Assembly (NCBI GenBank): GCA_001460835.1
Contig: CYKH01000812.1
Location: 17,802-67,655, forward strand
Direction: 5' to 3'
Source: Bodo saltans
Taxonomy: Eukaryota; Euglenozoa; Kinetoplastea; Eubodonida; Bodonidae
Length of the DNA stretch: 49,854 bases
This document shows, piece after piece, positions 26,558 through 36,100 of the stretch. A program made the translations under genes and the position numbers. The notes beneath the pieces are model-generated. The model did no database searches. It was not told where the DNA came from and was given only the letters and a program-made list of their open reading frames with translations. How positions within the stretch are numbered: the stretch's first letter is position 1; each line of letters opens with the position of its first letter.

Positions 26558-26592
26558 TGTTTGGCACACTATTGTTTGGGACACTATTGTTT
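26558..26592 (+). repeat. Imperfect 15-base tandem repeat in a 3' UTR
   Basis: TGTTTGGCACACTAT (26558-26572) is followed by a copy with one change (26573-26587) and the start of a third. It lies just after the stop of the 1274-residue protein. Confidence 0.7.
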
Positions 26593-26708
26593 CTTTGTAG
26601 AATTGTTCATTATGATTAACACCTCTGTGGGGCACTGACTGAGATCAGCACCATGGTGACGTACTGTGCTTCCTTAACTTTCTTGCAGAACATAGGGAAG
26701 GCATCTTC

Positions 26709-28016
26709 ATGAATTTTCTTGGCGATGTGTGGCGACACAGTTTCCCTCGAGGCTTGCGTTACTGTAAGCAGTGCCTCATTCTTCACTCAACGCTAACATC
26801 TATTACCAAACGCTATAAACATAAGCGCTTCATTCCAAGGCGTGAGCTGCAAGACGCCGTCGATAGCTTTGTCCCGATGCCTGGCGCTCCCCTTCTGTGC
26901 CTCCCTATTGTTCGGCATGTATTATTAATCCGGCTGATCAACGCTGTCCGATCTTCTGTTTTTGGTCGTCCAGCTTGGCTCTTCACGCTGAGTGTTGCCA
27001 AGGAGCACAAGAAAGTGAAGGAGTGGTTAGAGGCCGACCTGAAGCGCATCAATAATAGAAAGTTGGAGAAGTTCGTTGACCGAGACGTATTTCAAAGAGA
27101 GGTTCTTGGCACCTTTCACGTCGCTGCGATGTACCACCGTGCATTCCGCTATGGTATGTGCCTGTGTGTAGTACTTATTGGTATTGTCTTGGCGGAGCTA
27201 CTGTTTGCTGAGTGGCTTAACATCTACCTCAGATACTGGCGTGGGATGGACGATGAGAAAATTCTAGCGTACTTCAGAGAAGTCACCGAGCGTCACACTG
27301 TCAGTGATGTTCCGGCCGCATACGCCAGCAAGCTTCCTCCTCCATGTGCGTTGATACAAGAGGGCGGAACGAAGAGATACTCCGTCGAGGTTTGCGAGTT
27401 TATTGCACCCGACGATTCGAAGAGAGTGGTGCTCATCCCCACACCATGCGTTGGAGAGCGCTCATTCTTTGAGGCTGTGGGTGCAATTGCACGCAAATCC
27501 GATGCCCTGATATTGGAGGGGGTACCAGATGCAGACCTCAACCGCGTCGCGCCGATGATTCTTCTGCCAATGCGCGAGCCCACATTTGGGTCTTTCAATC
27601 TTCACCACAAATACTACGATATTGTGCATGGAAACAAGCACGAACCACCAAAGTTATGTGCATCTGCGAGTGAGTCTCAAGTGACAAAGTTTGTCGCCCA
27701 ATCTTTGGTCCCGATGACTCTTCGCCACATTTTGCTCCCCAGCTTAGTTTCTGGATCCAAAGCGGAAGCGAAGAATGGCTGGGCTCACTTGAAGGAGCTG
27801 CTGGAAGACGATGATATGTTGCGAAAGAATCCAAAACGCCCTGACAACACCGACGGGCATTACACGATTTGCGTTCCATGGACGGTGGGGCAAATTGTGA
27901 ACTTAGAGGCGAGTTTGTTGAAGCTTGGATACCGCCTTCGTCGCCACTATGCACTTCCGTGGCTAACAGAGGACTTTATGGGAGAGAATTTCCTTGGCCG
28001 CAACGCGGTGAAATAG
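26709..28016 (+). CDS. Membrane protein with a possible divergent TraB-like domain
   Basis: 435 residues; the ATG at 26709 follows a clear acceptor (AG at 26687-26688 after CTTAACTTTCTTGC). The first 140 residues are basic and helical. A strong hydrophobic segment lies at about 146-166. After it, residues about 233-275 run R-V-V-L-I-P-T-P-C-V-G-E-R-S-F-F-E-A-V and D-A-L-I-L-E-G-V, and the end has Y-T-I-C-V-P-W-T-V-G-Q-I-V-N-L-E-x-x-L-L-K-L-G-Y. The spacing recalls TraB/TIKI proteins (strand, GTxH, helix, then E-G; later G-x-x-H, helix and G-Y), but the histidines of both motifs are replaced, so a protease-like activity would be lost. The resemblance is suggestive only; it may be a kinetoplastid-specific mitochondrial or ER membrane protein. 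Confidence 0.5.
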   Translation: MNFLGDVWRHSFPRGLRYCKQCLILHSTLTSITKRYKHKRFIPRRELQDAVDSFVPMPGAPLLCLPIVRHVLLIRLINAVRSSVFGRPAWLFTLSVAKEHKKVKEWLEADLKRINNRKLEKFVDRDVFQREVLGTFHVAAMYHRAFRYGMCLCVVLIGIVLAELLFAEWLNIYLRYWRGMDDEKILAYFREVTERHTVSDVPAAYASKLPPPCALIQEGGTKRYSVEVCEFIAPDDSKRVVLIPTPCVGERSFFEAVGAIARKSDALILEGVPDADLNRVAPMILLPMREPTFGSFNLHHKYYDIVHGNKHEPPKLCASASESQVTKFVAQSLVPMTLRHILLPSLVSGSKAEAKNGWAHLKELLEDDDMLRKNPKRPDNTDGHYTICVPWTVGQIVNLEASLLKLGYRLRRHYALPWLTEDFMGENFLGRNAVK

Positions 28017-28168
28017 TTAGCCAAGTTTAGCTACCACTGCGTTGGATATCCAACGCTTAAGATCTCGTTGTACAGAAGTGAACTTGTCAAACTACTTTGC
28101 TCCTCATTGTCAGCGTGATTAGAAGATAGGACCCATATAGGAAGCGTTTCTAGCGATAGTAGCGACAG

Positions 28169-29251
28169 ATGCCTCGTATCCAGCACCGGAAGATTGGCTT
28201 TTCGCATATGTTCACATGTAGCACTGGCAATGATGTCAGCGACGGTGACAGTGGCCGCAGCTCCGGGATGACGGTCGTTGTTGGCCCAGATTGGAAGGCG
28301 TTGCTCTGCACGGTGGTTCTTGTCGTCGGGTCCACGATTATTTACGTCGGACGAAGCAGTCAGTCCACCGGACGAAGTGTCCTGGTGTCCCTACTTGCTG
28401 TCAACACGCTGGGGCTCCTCCTGCGCTGCGCATTGACAGAGCCAGGGATCATCCCCGTGCAGCCGCTACCAAACTCACTCCCACCGATGACCGTACGAGA
28501 GGCGAGCAGTGACCTTGGGGGTGGCCTTGTTGCCGTGGAACGACGCTGGTGTACTGCGTGCAACCTCTACCGCCCCCTTCGAACGGTCCACTGCCGCTTT
28601 TGTAACGTGTGCATCCTTCGACGAGACCATCACTGCCCGTGGACGGGTACCTGCGTTGGTGAGCGCAACTACCGCTACTACGTGGGCTTTATTCTGTCCG
28701 CGTTAGTGTCTGCCACCGTCATCGTTGTGGGTTCCTTGTGGGACTTTTACGTCGCGTGCCACCGATGGAAGTCCGCGAACCCCTCGGATGAGTGGGCGGA
28801 TGTGCTGCGGGGAGGCATCCGACATTTTGGTGTTCTCGGTGTGGTAGTGTTCCTCATCGGCATCATGGCTTGCGTGATGCTCCTCAACCTCGTCTTCTTT
28901 CACTGGTACCTTCTCCGGCATAATGCGACAACGAGCGAAGAGAACAAGGGTGGGGCATACGCCCAACACCCGTTTAGTTCCGGTAACCGTTGGCTGAATA
29001 TCAAGAGCGTGCTGTTCGGTTTCCCCACTCCCTCCTTACTGGGACGGCAAGGACATGTGAAGCTGCTTGAGGTCCTAGCTGTGAAGCCTATTGACATGGA
29101 GGAGGAGGGGCGGATTGAAGTGGACAGTCAGCCACTGCCAAGCCCGAAGAGTCCAGCAGCTGTGATTGAAATGGAGCCTGTCGACATGTCAGATGCATCA
29201 GAGAAACTTCCGAATGTCAGTGACGCGTCGAAGTATTCAGGACCCGCATGA
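28169..29251 (+). CDS. DHHC-type protein S-palmitoyltransferase
   Basis: 360 residues with four membrane helices (about 43-61, 70-87, 172-192, 215-245). The cytosolic cysteine-rich domain lies between the second and third (about 127-177): W-C-x2-C, H-C-R-F-C-x2-C, the catalytic D153-H154-H155-C156, then P-W-T-G-T-C-V-G-E-R-N-Y-R-Y-Y. A T-T-S-E-E-N motif after the last helix corresponds to the family's TTxE. The tail is Ser/Pro/acidic. The enzyme transfers palmitate to protein cysteines; kinetoplastids use such enzymes to target proteins to flagellar and surface membranes. The ATG at 28169 directly abuts an AG (28167-28168), with another AG at 28151-28152. The last codons and stop are duplicated downstream (see repeat). 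Confidence 0.92.
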   Translation: MPRIQHRKIGFSHMFTCSTGNDVSDGDSGRSSGMTVVVGPDWKALLCTVVLVVGSTIIYVGRSSQSTGRSVLVSLLAVNTLGLLLRCALTEPGIIPVQPLPNSLPPMTVREASSDLGGGLVAVERRWCTACNLYRPLRTVHCRFCNVCILRRDHHCPWTGTCVGERNYRYYVGFILSALVSATVIVVGSLWDFYVACHRWKSANPSDEWADVLRGGIRHFGVLGVVVFLIGIMACVMLLNLVFFHWYLLRHNATTSEENKGGAYAQHPFSSGNRWLNIKSVLFGFPTPSLLGRQGHVKLLEVLAVKPIDMEEEGRIEVDSQPLPSPKSPAAVIEMEPVDMSDASEKLPNVSDASKYSGPA

Positions 29252-29290
29252 CCACCAGCATAGGACAGACGGTACTCAGGACCCGCATGA
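29237..29290 (+). repeat. Duplicated gene end after the DHHC gene
   Basis: The 15 bases at 29237-29251, which contain the final Ser-Gly-Pro-Ala codons and TGA, recur exactly at 29276-29290. The offset is 39 bases, so the copy is in the same frame behind the stop and a second stop (TAG). Confidence 0.8.
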
Positions 29291-29344
29291 AGTCATACAA
29301 TCGATTTGCTTAAAAAAGGAATCACGAAGCGTCACCGTAACCAC

Positions 29345-29360
29345 TTATTATTATTATTAC
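29345..29360 (+). repeat. TTA microsatellite
   Basis: Five TTA units lie in the gap between the DHHC gene and PEX10. It is a simple repeat of the kind that varies between strains. Confidence 0.8.
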
Positions 29361-29411
29361 TGACGATATTTTTCCTTGACGCTTTCGTTATCAGTAAGGT
29401 TTAGATTGGAG

Positions 29412-30287
29412 ATGGCCACAGCTGCTGTTGTATCGAGCGGTAACGTACTACCATGGGCAACGGCGCCGTATATTCTTCGTGCCTCATTTAAAGATCAGTA
29501 TTTATCAGAGACGCTGCTGGGTGAACCTCTACAAGAGGCGATCAATGTTCTCTTTGGCGCACGGATCGCGAATCAACACGACACGAAGATTGCCCAAGCT
29601 GCAGTGTTCCTTTATTATTTCGCTTCGAGTGTGGTGGGAGGTCAGACGCCTGGGGAGGAGTACTGTGATACGTTGTGCGTGTCGCCAGGCAGCAGGTTCA
29701 TCACCCCTACCACGAAGTTGCGAAAGTTGTGCCTCGCGGTGCTCCTGGCCACACAACCAACGGTGCTCATGTGGATTGCGCAGAAGTGCTTCCCAGCGTA
29801 CTCCCACACCAACGTCGTGTTGGTCATGAAGCGATTGTCGAACGCCCTCTTCTATTTATCGGAGTTGTACGTGAGCATTCCGCACCGTATCTGCCGCGTG
29901 CAGTACGTGTCCACCCATCGCCGCCAAGGTACCTCAGGGAGCCCAGGGAGCTACACCCGCTACGGTGTCCTCATTCTGTTGGAGCTGTTGATCTCGTGGT
30001 GGCTGAGTCGCCGGCAGCCAAACACTGAAGTGAACCGCGGCCCCGGCCAAGGAGAGGACCCCGAGGACAGCAATGAGGACGAGGTGACTGATGCGGTGAC
30101 GGGGCACTGCACATTGTGCCTTGGGGGAAGGAAGTATCCAACAGCGACCAGCTGCGGCCATATTTATTGTTGGAAGTGCATCAGCGGGTGGATCCGCAGC
30201 AACCCAAGTGCTGCCTGTCCCATTTGTCGTCAACATCTCTCCCTCAAGCACTTGACCCCGCTTGCTCATTACGTTGCAAGTACTTGA
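29412..30287 (+). CDS. PEX10: PEX10, RING-finger peroxin
   Basis: 291 residues from the ATG at 29412; the in-frame TTG at 29376 is upstream of the AGs at about 29393 and 29404 and is not used. The N terminus is the PEX10 helical block (I-L-R-A-S-F-K-D-Q-Y near residue 17). The middle has a membrane-spanning region and R-L-S-N-A-L-F-Y-L, typical of PEX10. A hydrophobic stretch (V-L-I-L-L-E-L-L-I-S-W-W) precedes an acidic linker. The C-terminal RING reads C-T-L-C, T-S-C-G-H-I-Y-C-W-K-C-I-x-x-W, C-P-I-C-R, as in PEX10. PEX10 is the RING subunit of the PEX2/10/12 ligase that polyubiquitinates PEX5 and supports import into glycosomes or peroxisomes. Confidence 0.88.
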   Translation: MATAAVVSSGNVLPWATAPYILRASFKDQYLSETLLGEPLQEAINVLFGARIANQHDTKIAQAAVFLYYFASSVVGGQTPGEEYCDTLCVSPGSRFITPTTKLRKLCLAVLLATQPTVLMWIAQKCFPAYSHTNVVLVMKRLSNALFYLSELYVSIPHRICRVQYVSTHRRQGTSGSPGSYTRYGVLILLELLISWWLSRRQPNTEVNRGPGQGEDPEDSNEDEVTDAVTGHCTLCLGGRKYPTATSCGHIYCWKCISGWIRSNPSAACPICRQHLSLKHLTPLAHYVAST

Positions 30288-30420
30288 GCTTACAATGTCC
30301 TGGAAGTGAACATGTTTTGAATCACCTTGTGCATGAACACTCTCACTACAATGTTTTTTACTTTGTCACGATTTTTTTGAAGCAACAAATTTTGTGCCAG
30401 CAGAACCAGAACTATCGAAC

Positions 30421-32466
30421 ATGGCCCTCGAGCGTGCTGAGCGCATCTTAACCCAAAATACGCGGACGGACGAGGCAAATCTCGAAGGCCTTGGCCTTAC
30501 GACGATTGCTCCACTGCTGCCGCTGTTTGCTCAAATGACGCGCCTTCGTCGCTTGCGGCTCAGTCGTAACGCCCTCACGTCGCTCCCCGAAGACCTCTCG
30601 GCACTCCGCAACCTTGAGTCGCTTGACCTCACTGGCAACCCAATTGCCGGGCTCAGCTCCATCCTTAGCGGTCTTCAGTGCATTCCCAACTTGAAGCATC
30701 TCAACGTTGATTTGCCATTTGAAAGCGAGGAAGATGAGGTGATTGTCACTCTCTCCTCGTTGGAAAGTTTCAACGGGACTTCCCTCACCGATGCGGATGA
30801 CGACGCCCCACCCGCAAGCAACGCAACGCAAACAAGAAGCGCCATTCCCCAGGCGTGGGTGAACGACGCGAAGCCCTCTCAGACACACACGACCAGTGTC
30901 TCCGCCAAGACCCGGTGGGAGGAGTCTGATACAGTGCAGATCCAGCGTCTTCACCAAGCTGTGAGCAGCCTCAGTGGTCGACCTGTCTCGAAACAGGAGT
31001 TTGATGACTACACGCGTAGCGTCGTCGGTCATCTGCACAGCATCGTTGCGTCTGAGGAAGACCCCCTTCGTCGTGAGGCTGAGATTTACAAGTCCAAGAA
31101 GATTTTGTTCGAGTATTGCTTCGAGGAGGCTGTCCGTGCCGCGCAGCGTGCTGACCCTGCTCTCGGTCAGGTGCTGTCACTCGTGCAGGACTCGTACAGC
31201 GGACTGCTGAACAATTACGATCGGTTGGTGAAGAACATTGTCGAGACGAAGGAGAAGAAAATTGAGGCAATGCGTATCGACCTGCAGGGCGCCATCCAGG
31301 AGATTGAGGGGCTTATGCAGCAGCTCGAAGCCAAGGGTGCTCAGGGAGGAGATACTGCGTCGTCGGCCCGCTACGATGGAGAGCGCCGCAAGTTCACCGA
31401 GGAGATTGGATGGCTCCGGACTGAAAATGAAAAGTTACAGACTCGAATTCGTCAACTTGAGCTTAGCCGTCAGGGTGCACCATCCGCCAGCCCCAGTGCG
31501 GGTGCTCGTGCACTCAGTGCAGGCACGTTTGGCGCACAGAGCACCGACCGCACCGGCCAATCTCCTGCGCGCCACGCTCCCCCCGCTCTTGGCTCCAAAG
31601 TGCTGACGTTGCGTCAATTGCGTGACACCGTCGAAGACATCTACGCCTCCAAGTCCAAGTACGACATCAAGTGTGCAGAGACGCACCTGCCCCGTGAGAC
31701 AATGGAGCAACACATGTACACGTACCTCAACCAGCGCTATGGCCTCAAGCACATCATCCTCGAGTGGGCGACTGCTATCATCCAGGGCATCAAGAAGTTC
31801 TCGGCGGAGGACAACGATGTGGCGGTGTTTGGCAAAATTCTTCGCAATGAGGTGGATGAGGAGTTCCGGTTTGTGCAGCGACAGTTAAAGGAGACGGTGC
31901 ACGAGCTACTGCGGGTGTATGTCAAAGGCAAGAAACCCCTCAAGGGCGACGAGGAGATCCAACAGATGGTGCGCAAGAAGGTCAACGGTAACATCCTGGA
32001 GGAGGAGTGGGTGGATATTGTGAAGTACATGTACAACAACGAAGATGCGGTGACCATCATTATGCGAATCCGTGATATTCTGAAACACCAGGCCCAGCCA
32101 CGCCGCACCCGACGCACTGCTGTGCCGACCACACGAAGCCAGGCTGCTAAAGAAGAGGAGCCGGTGCTTCTGTCGTACAACGAGTTCATCCGCATTCTAT
32201 TAGATTTCCAGCTTGAGGGACACGAGCGCTTCCTGAGCAGATTTGTCCGTGTGTTCAAGCAGCACGACACTGATCGCAACGGAATTGTGAATGAGCAAGA
32301 GTTCCGTGCCATCTTGCGCTCCGTGGATCCTGCGAAGTCTGAGGAGGATGTCTCAGCGCTCTTAGACCTTATTGACCCCAACAACAACCAGTTGATCAAC
32401 TTCTCAGAATGCGTGACATTCCTTAGCGCAGAACTGGTGAAGATGATGCGTGAGGAGGGTGTCTAA
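30421..32466 (+). CDS. LRR, coiled-coil and EF-hand protein, probably flagellar or basal-body
   Basis: 681 residues from the ATG at 30421; a GTG at 30394 is the only other in-frame choice. Residues about 28-105 form three to four leucine-rich repeats of the SDS22-like kind (L-R-L-S-R-N-A-L-T-S-L-P, L-D-L-T-G-N-P-I). A disordered linker leads to a helical region (about 180-300) that recalls TSNAXIP1-type helices, and a coiled coil (about 280-345). A conserved-looking block (about 405-555) contains H-M-Y-T-Y-L-N-Q-R-Y-G-L-K and D-V-A-V-F-G-K-I-L-R-N-E-V-D-E-E-F. Two EF-hands end the protein: D616-T-D618-R-N620-G...E627, canonical, and D652-P-N654-N-N656-Q...E663, lacking the glycine. Calcium sensing at the axoneme or basal body is inferred, not shown. 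Confidence 0.65.
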   Translation: MALERAERILTQNTRTDEANLEGLGLTTIAPLLPLFAQMTRLRRLRLSRNALTSLPEDLSALRNLESLDLTGNPIAGLSSILSGLQCIPNLKHLNVDLPFESEEDEVIVTLSSLESFNGTSLTDADDDAPPASNATQTRSAIPQAWVNDAKPSQTHTTSVSAKTRWEESDTVQIQRLHQAVSSLSGRPVSKQEFDDYTRSVVGHLHSIVASEEDPLRREAEIYKSKKILFEYCFEEAVRAAQRADPALGQVLSLVQDSYSGLLNNYDRLVKNIVETKEKKIEAMRIDLQGAIQEIEGLMQQLEAKGAQGGDTASSARYDGERRKFTEEIGWLRTENEKLQTRIRQLELSRQGAPSASPSAGARALSAGTFGAQSTDRTGQSPARHAPPALGSKVLTLRQLRDTVEDIYASKSKYDIKCAETHLPRETMEQHMYTYLNQRYGLKHIILEWATAIIQGIKKFSAEDNDVAVFGKILRNEVDEEFRFVQRQLKETVHELLRVYVKGKKPLKGDEEIQQMVRKKVNGNILEEEWVDIVKYMYNNEDAVTIIMRIRDILKHQAQPRRTRRTAVPTTRSQAAKEEEPVLLSYNEFIRILLDFQLEGHERFLSRFVRVFKQHDTDRNGIVNEQEFRAILRSVDPAKSEEDVSALLDLIDPNNNQLINFSECVTFLSAELVKMMREEGV

Positions 32467-32671
32467 TTGGATGTTATCTCTTTGTTGAGAATGATTGTAT
32501 GATCTAGAAACCCACAATCCTGTACGCCGCTTGTACGCACAACATTGAAAGTGCCACGTATCCACAACAATATTTAATCATGCCTTTTGTGCTGATATCG
32601 TCAATGAAATCTGTAAACTGTGCTGTGTTGCTTCTCCTCGTTGATTAGACCACCCCAATAAAACACTTTCT

Positions 32672-32938
32672 ATGGCGCTCTGCACCATGTCACAATTCGT
32701 CTTCACAGATGAGGAGGATGGGCTAGAGGAACTTCTCAAGAGTAGTGAGACAATGTTGAATGAGATAGACTGTCTCCGCAAAGAGCTCCCCATTCTGCGA
32801 GCTCGCGTTCAACGAGCCCAAGAGGAGTACGATGCACTCGAAGAACAAGAGAAGTTACGTTGGCAAGAAATGGAACAAAAGGCCAAAGCCGATCGCGCAT
32901 TAACTATTCAGCGCAACCTCAACTTGAAGTTTTTCTAG
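32672..32938 (+). CDS. Small coiled-coil protein, function unknown
   Basis: 88 residues from the ATG at 32672 (a second ATG at 32687 would remove five). The first AG after the pyrimidine stretch near 32625-32646 is 32647-32648. After an acidic start the protein is one helix with heptad leucines (about 15-75) and ends in a basic tip N-L-N-L-K-F-F. The gaps on both sides (205 and 164 bases) are among the longer ones here. It sits immediately upstream of the dynein gene but has no dynein-light-chain features. The even heptad pattern and a consistent acceptor make it more likely real than chance. Confidence 0.5.
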   Translation: MALCTMSQFVFTDEEDGLEELLKSSETMLNEIDCLRKELPILRARVQRAQEEYDALEEQEKLRWQEMEQKAKADRALTIQRNLNLKFF

Positions 32939-33061
32939 CATCACCATTGTGTCTCTTCACAATTTCGTGAACAGTCTTCACATTCATTTCATATTTTTTT
33001 CCTCTAATTGGTGGCAACATTGAATGCGTTTGCTGGAATAATAAACATCGTGCGGCACAAA

Positions 33062-33090
33062 TATTTTTTTCCCGTTGAGTCATTTCTAAG
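33062..33090 (+). promoter_or_regulatory. Trans-splice acceptor of the dynein gene
   Basis: A T/C tract (33063-33073) is followed by TTGAGTCATTTCTAAG. The AG at 33089-33090 leaves twelve bases before the ATG at 33103. Confidence 0.45.
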
Positions 33091-33102
33091 AGATTCTGTG
33101 AG

Positions 33103-36100
33103 ATGTTGCGGTACAACAAAGCCGTTGAGAACATTCAGTTTCGATTCGCAGATGCGATGCGCTCGATGGATCCGCGGTTTGACCTAGAGTCCATTGAGGC
33201 GGTCATGACGCGGGACCAGTACATGCCTCATGTCGACAAGTTCCTGCTAGGGTCCCCAAAAGTTCCTGCGCTGTTCCTGCTCGTCTCCGACTTGCTGTGG
33301 AGCACAACGGAGCAAGATGATGACGATGGGGAGGCGGTCCACCTTGATAGGATCATGTTCACCTCGAAGATCACGAATGCTACGGGGGTGGCCGCTATTG
33401 TGTACGCTGTTCGAGTGCCGAATCCCCACAATCCCTCCGATGCGACGCAAAGCGGCCGAGACGGGGCGCTCGTGGACGTGGGAACAGAGGTCCTGTTCGG
33501 CGTGCTGCAGAACAACCCGGTGGAGGAGTTTGTCGCCCTAGCTCGTGATATTTTGATTCCTATTGGTGTACAATGCCACCAACTCACTGTCCAGGATTTC
33601 GCCAAACGGAGTGCGGTGGATGACATGGTCAGCAACTCGCGTAAGTCTGGGGGCGGTGAGGGCTCGATTGGAAACGTGAACCGTTCGCTCAGGACGCTGA
33701 TGGGCTATTCCTCTGAGCGCTCCCGAGAGAAGACTACCACCGCAGTGGAATCGTTTTACAGCAGTGCCCGGGCCTCAGTAGACAACATTGATCGGCTGGA
33801 TCGTGACAAGGAGCAGTTGGTAGGTTTTGTCCTGGAAGACCCTCAGGGTATTTTGAGGCGAGTGCAGCCAACGTCGACAGGCATCGAGCGTGCTGCAAAG
33901 GACCCCATTGTGGCGGAGTACACAACGCAACTCTTTGCTACGTGGATTAACTACGCACGTCAACATGGCGACCGAGATTCTATTAGCGGGTTTTACCCAA
34001 TTGTCACAGAAGATCGCGTCCAGCAGCCACATATGCGTGAGGGGGCATCTGGGCTGCCGACCCCTGCACAACATGCCCTTACCATTCCGAAGATGGCGGA
34101 TTCTGTGCGGCTTTCGGCTGTGTCTGCCGCAGATCCCACCATCGACCCGTCAGAGGCCACCTACCAGCTGGTAGCGCTTGACCCACCGCGCCAGTACGAC
34201 TTTCAGCGCCTCCCTGAAAGTTATGGGCCACTGACAGAACTGTCACACTGGAAGTCCTTCGAGCTGCACGTGCAACACTTGTACGACTCCAGGTCTAGCC
34301 GGGATGTGGCGACCCTTGAGGCGATCCTTGAGCGTTGCAACCCCACGCTGCACTCGGTATGGGTTGCCACGGTGAAGAGATTGCAGACGAGCTACCGCAA
34401 CGCAAAGGAGGTAGTCATGTACTTCAGCTCCTTGTCAAGGTGCTTCGAGCCGCTGTACAGCTTGGAGCCAGCTCAGTGCGTGCACCACATGCGTGACGTG
34501 GTGAAGGCGCTGACCAACATTCGCGATGTGATTCCCCACTACCGCAGAACGGACCACATGCAGCAGTTAGTGCAGTCGGTGTCCCACCAGTTGGTCTCTG
34601 CCTGCAAGCAGTCCATTCGGTCTTTGGGAAGAGTCTGGGAACAATCAGAGAACACTGTGCAGCTGCAACGTCTCTTGCGTAAGTTTACAGAAGCCATGTC
34701 TTTGTGCCGAATGTTTCAAGATATTCTATCCGACACTGCCATGTACTCCGAGCTTGACGAATTGTGCATCTTTGGAAAGCTGGAGCTGTTCTGCTCTCGT
34801 CTCAACAAGCTCTCCAACCTCTTCAGCATTGTGAGAGTGTTCCGAACGCTTGAGGAGTACCACCTAGGCGACGGCATCGCTCCAATTTTGTCAACATTCT
34901 TCGGCATTTTTGAAGATCTTCGACGAAAGAGTGGAGACTCACTGGACTACACCAAACCATCGTTTGATAAAGATTATTTAGATTTTGTGAACAAAGTTGC
35001 AGACGTCGACTGCAGTCTTCAGGTGTACGTCAACTCGTGCTTTGAGGATGTCCCCAACACGACCTCAGCATTGGAATTGTTAAAGAAGTTTTCACTGCTG
35101 GTCACTCGACCAACTCTGCGAGCTGACCTGCAGGCCAAATACTTACTCTTATTTCAGCGGTTCGGGACAGAGCTGGAGGCGGTGCAGCGCATTTACGAGC
35201 AGAGCAAATCGCAACCATTAGTGATGCGCAATGCTCCGCCTGTGGCAGGTCGAATGCTGTGGGTACGGCAGCTGCACCAACGCATTGAGGTGCCGATGAA
35301 AATATTTCAGGAAAGCCAATCGATGGTCTCCCACCAACGTGATACTGCCAAGATCATCCGCCTGTACAACCGCGTTGCCCTCGCGTTGACGGAGTACGAG
35401 CAATATTGGCTACAGACGTGGCAACGTGCAGTTGAGATGACAACAGACGGTCTGAAGGCCACCGTCTTAGTGGCTGAGGGCGACGGAAAGTATTCCTATG
35501 TTGTCAACCTTGACCCTAGCGTTGCGGTGATGGCACGCGAAGCTCGTTGGATTGTATCGCTCGGACTTCAAATCCCCTCCGTTGCTGCTGACCTACTTCG
35601 ATGTCGTGCGGCGGCACACGCCGTTGCGATTGGCCAATGCGTTCGTTGGTACGATGAGTCCATCGCTGCGATTCAACGAACGCACGTTGTCGTGTTGCAA
35701 GAGCGCGTTGCCATTGTCCAACATTTATTCCACGCAGCCTGCAGCACCATCACTTGGAACAGTCCACTGTTATCAACCTTTATTCAAGACCTCGCGAATG
35801 CCATCGAGGAACTCGCCGCGTTGATCAAACGACTTAACTCAACGGAAGAGCACTTGATTGACAAGCCAGTGCGTGACGTTGCAGAGACATGCATCGTGCC
35901 GAGGTTCGAGGTGGTGGTGGACGAAAGCGTAAATGCATTCGGCGGGGGCACCGCCATACCCTCAGGCCCTCCTGTGGTGACGCTGGAGGTGATGGTGGAA
36001 CGTATCGCCGAGGCCGCCACCCGCACTCGCAATGACTTTTCCACCAACAATAAAGTGGTTCGTGATGCTGTCATTGATCTATGCTCGCTGATCGACCCAT

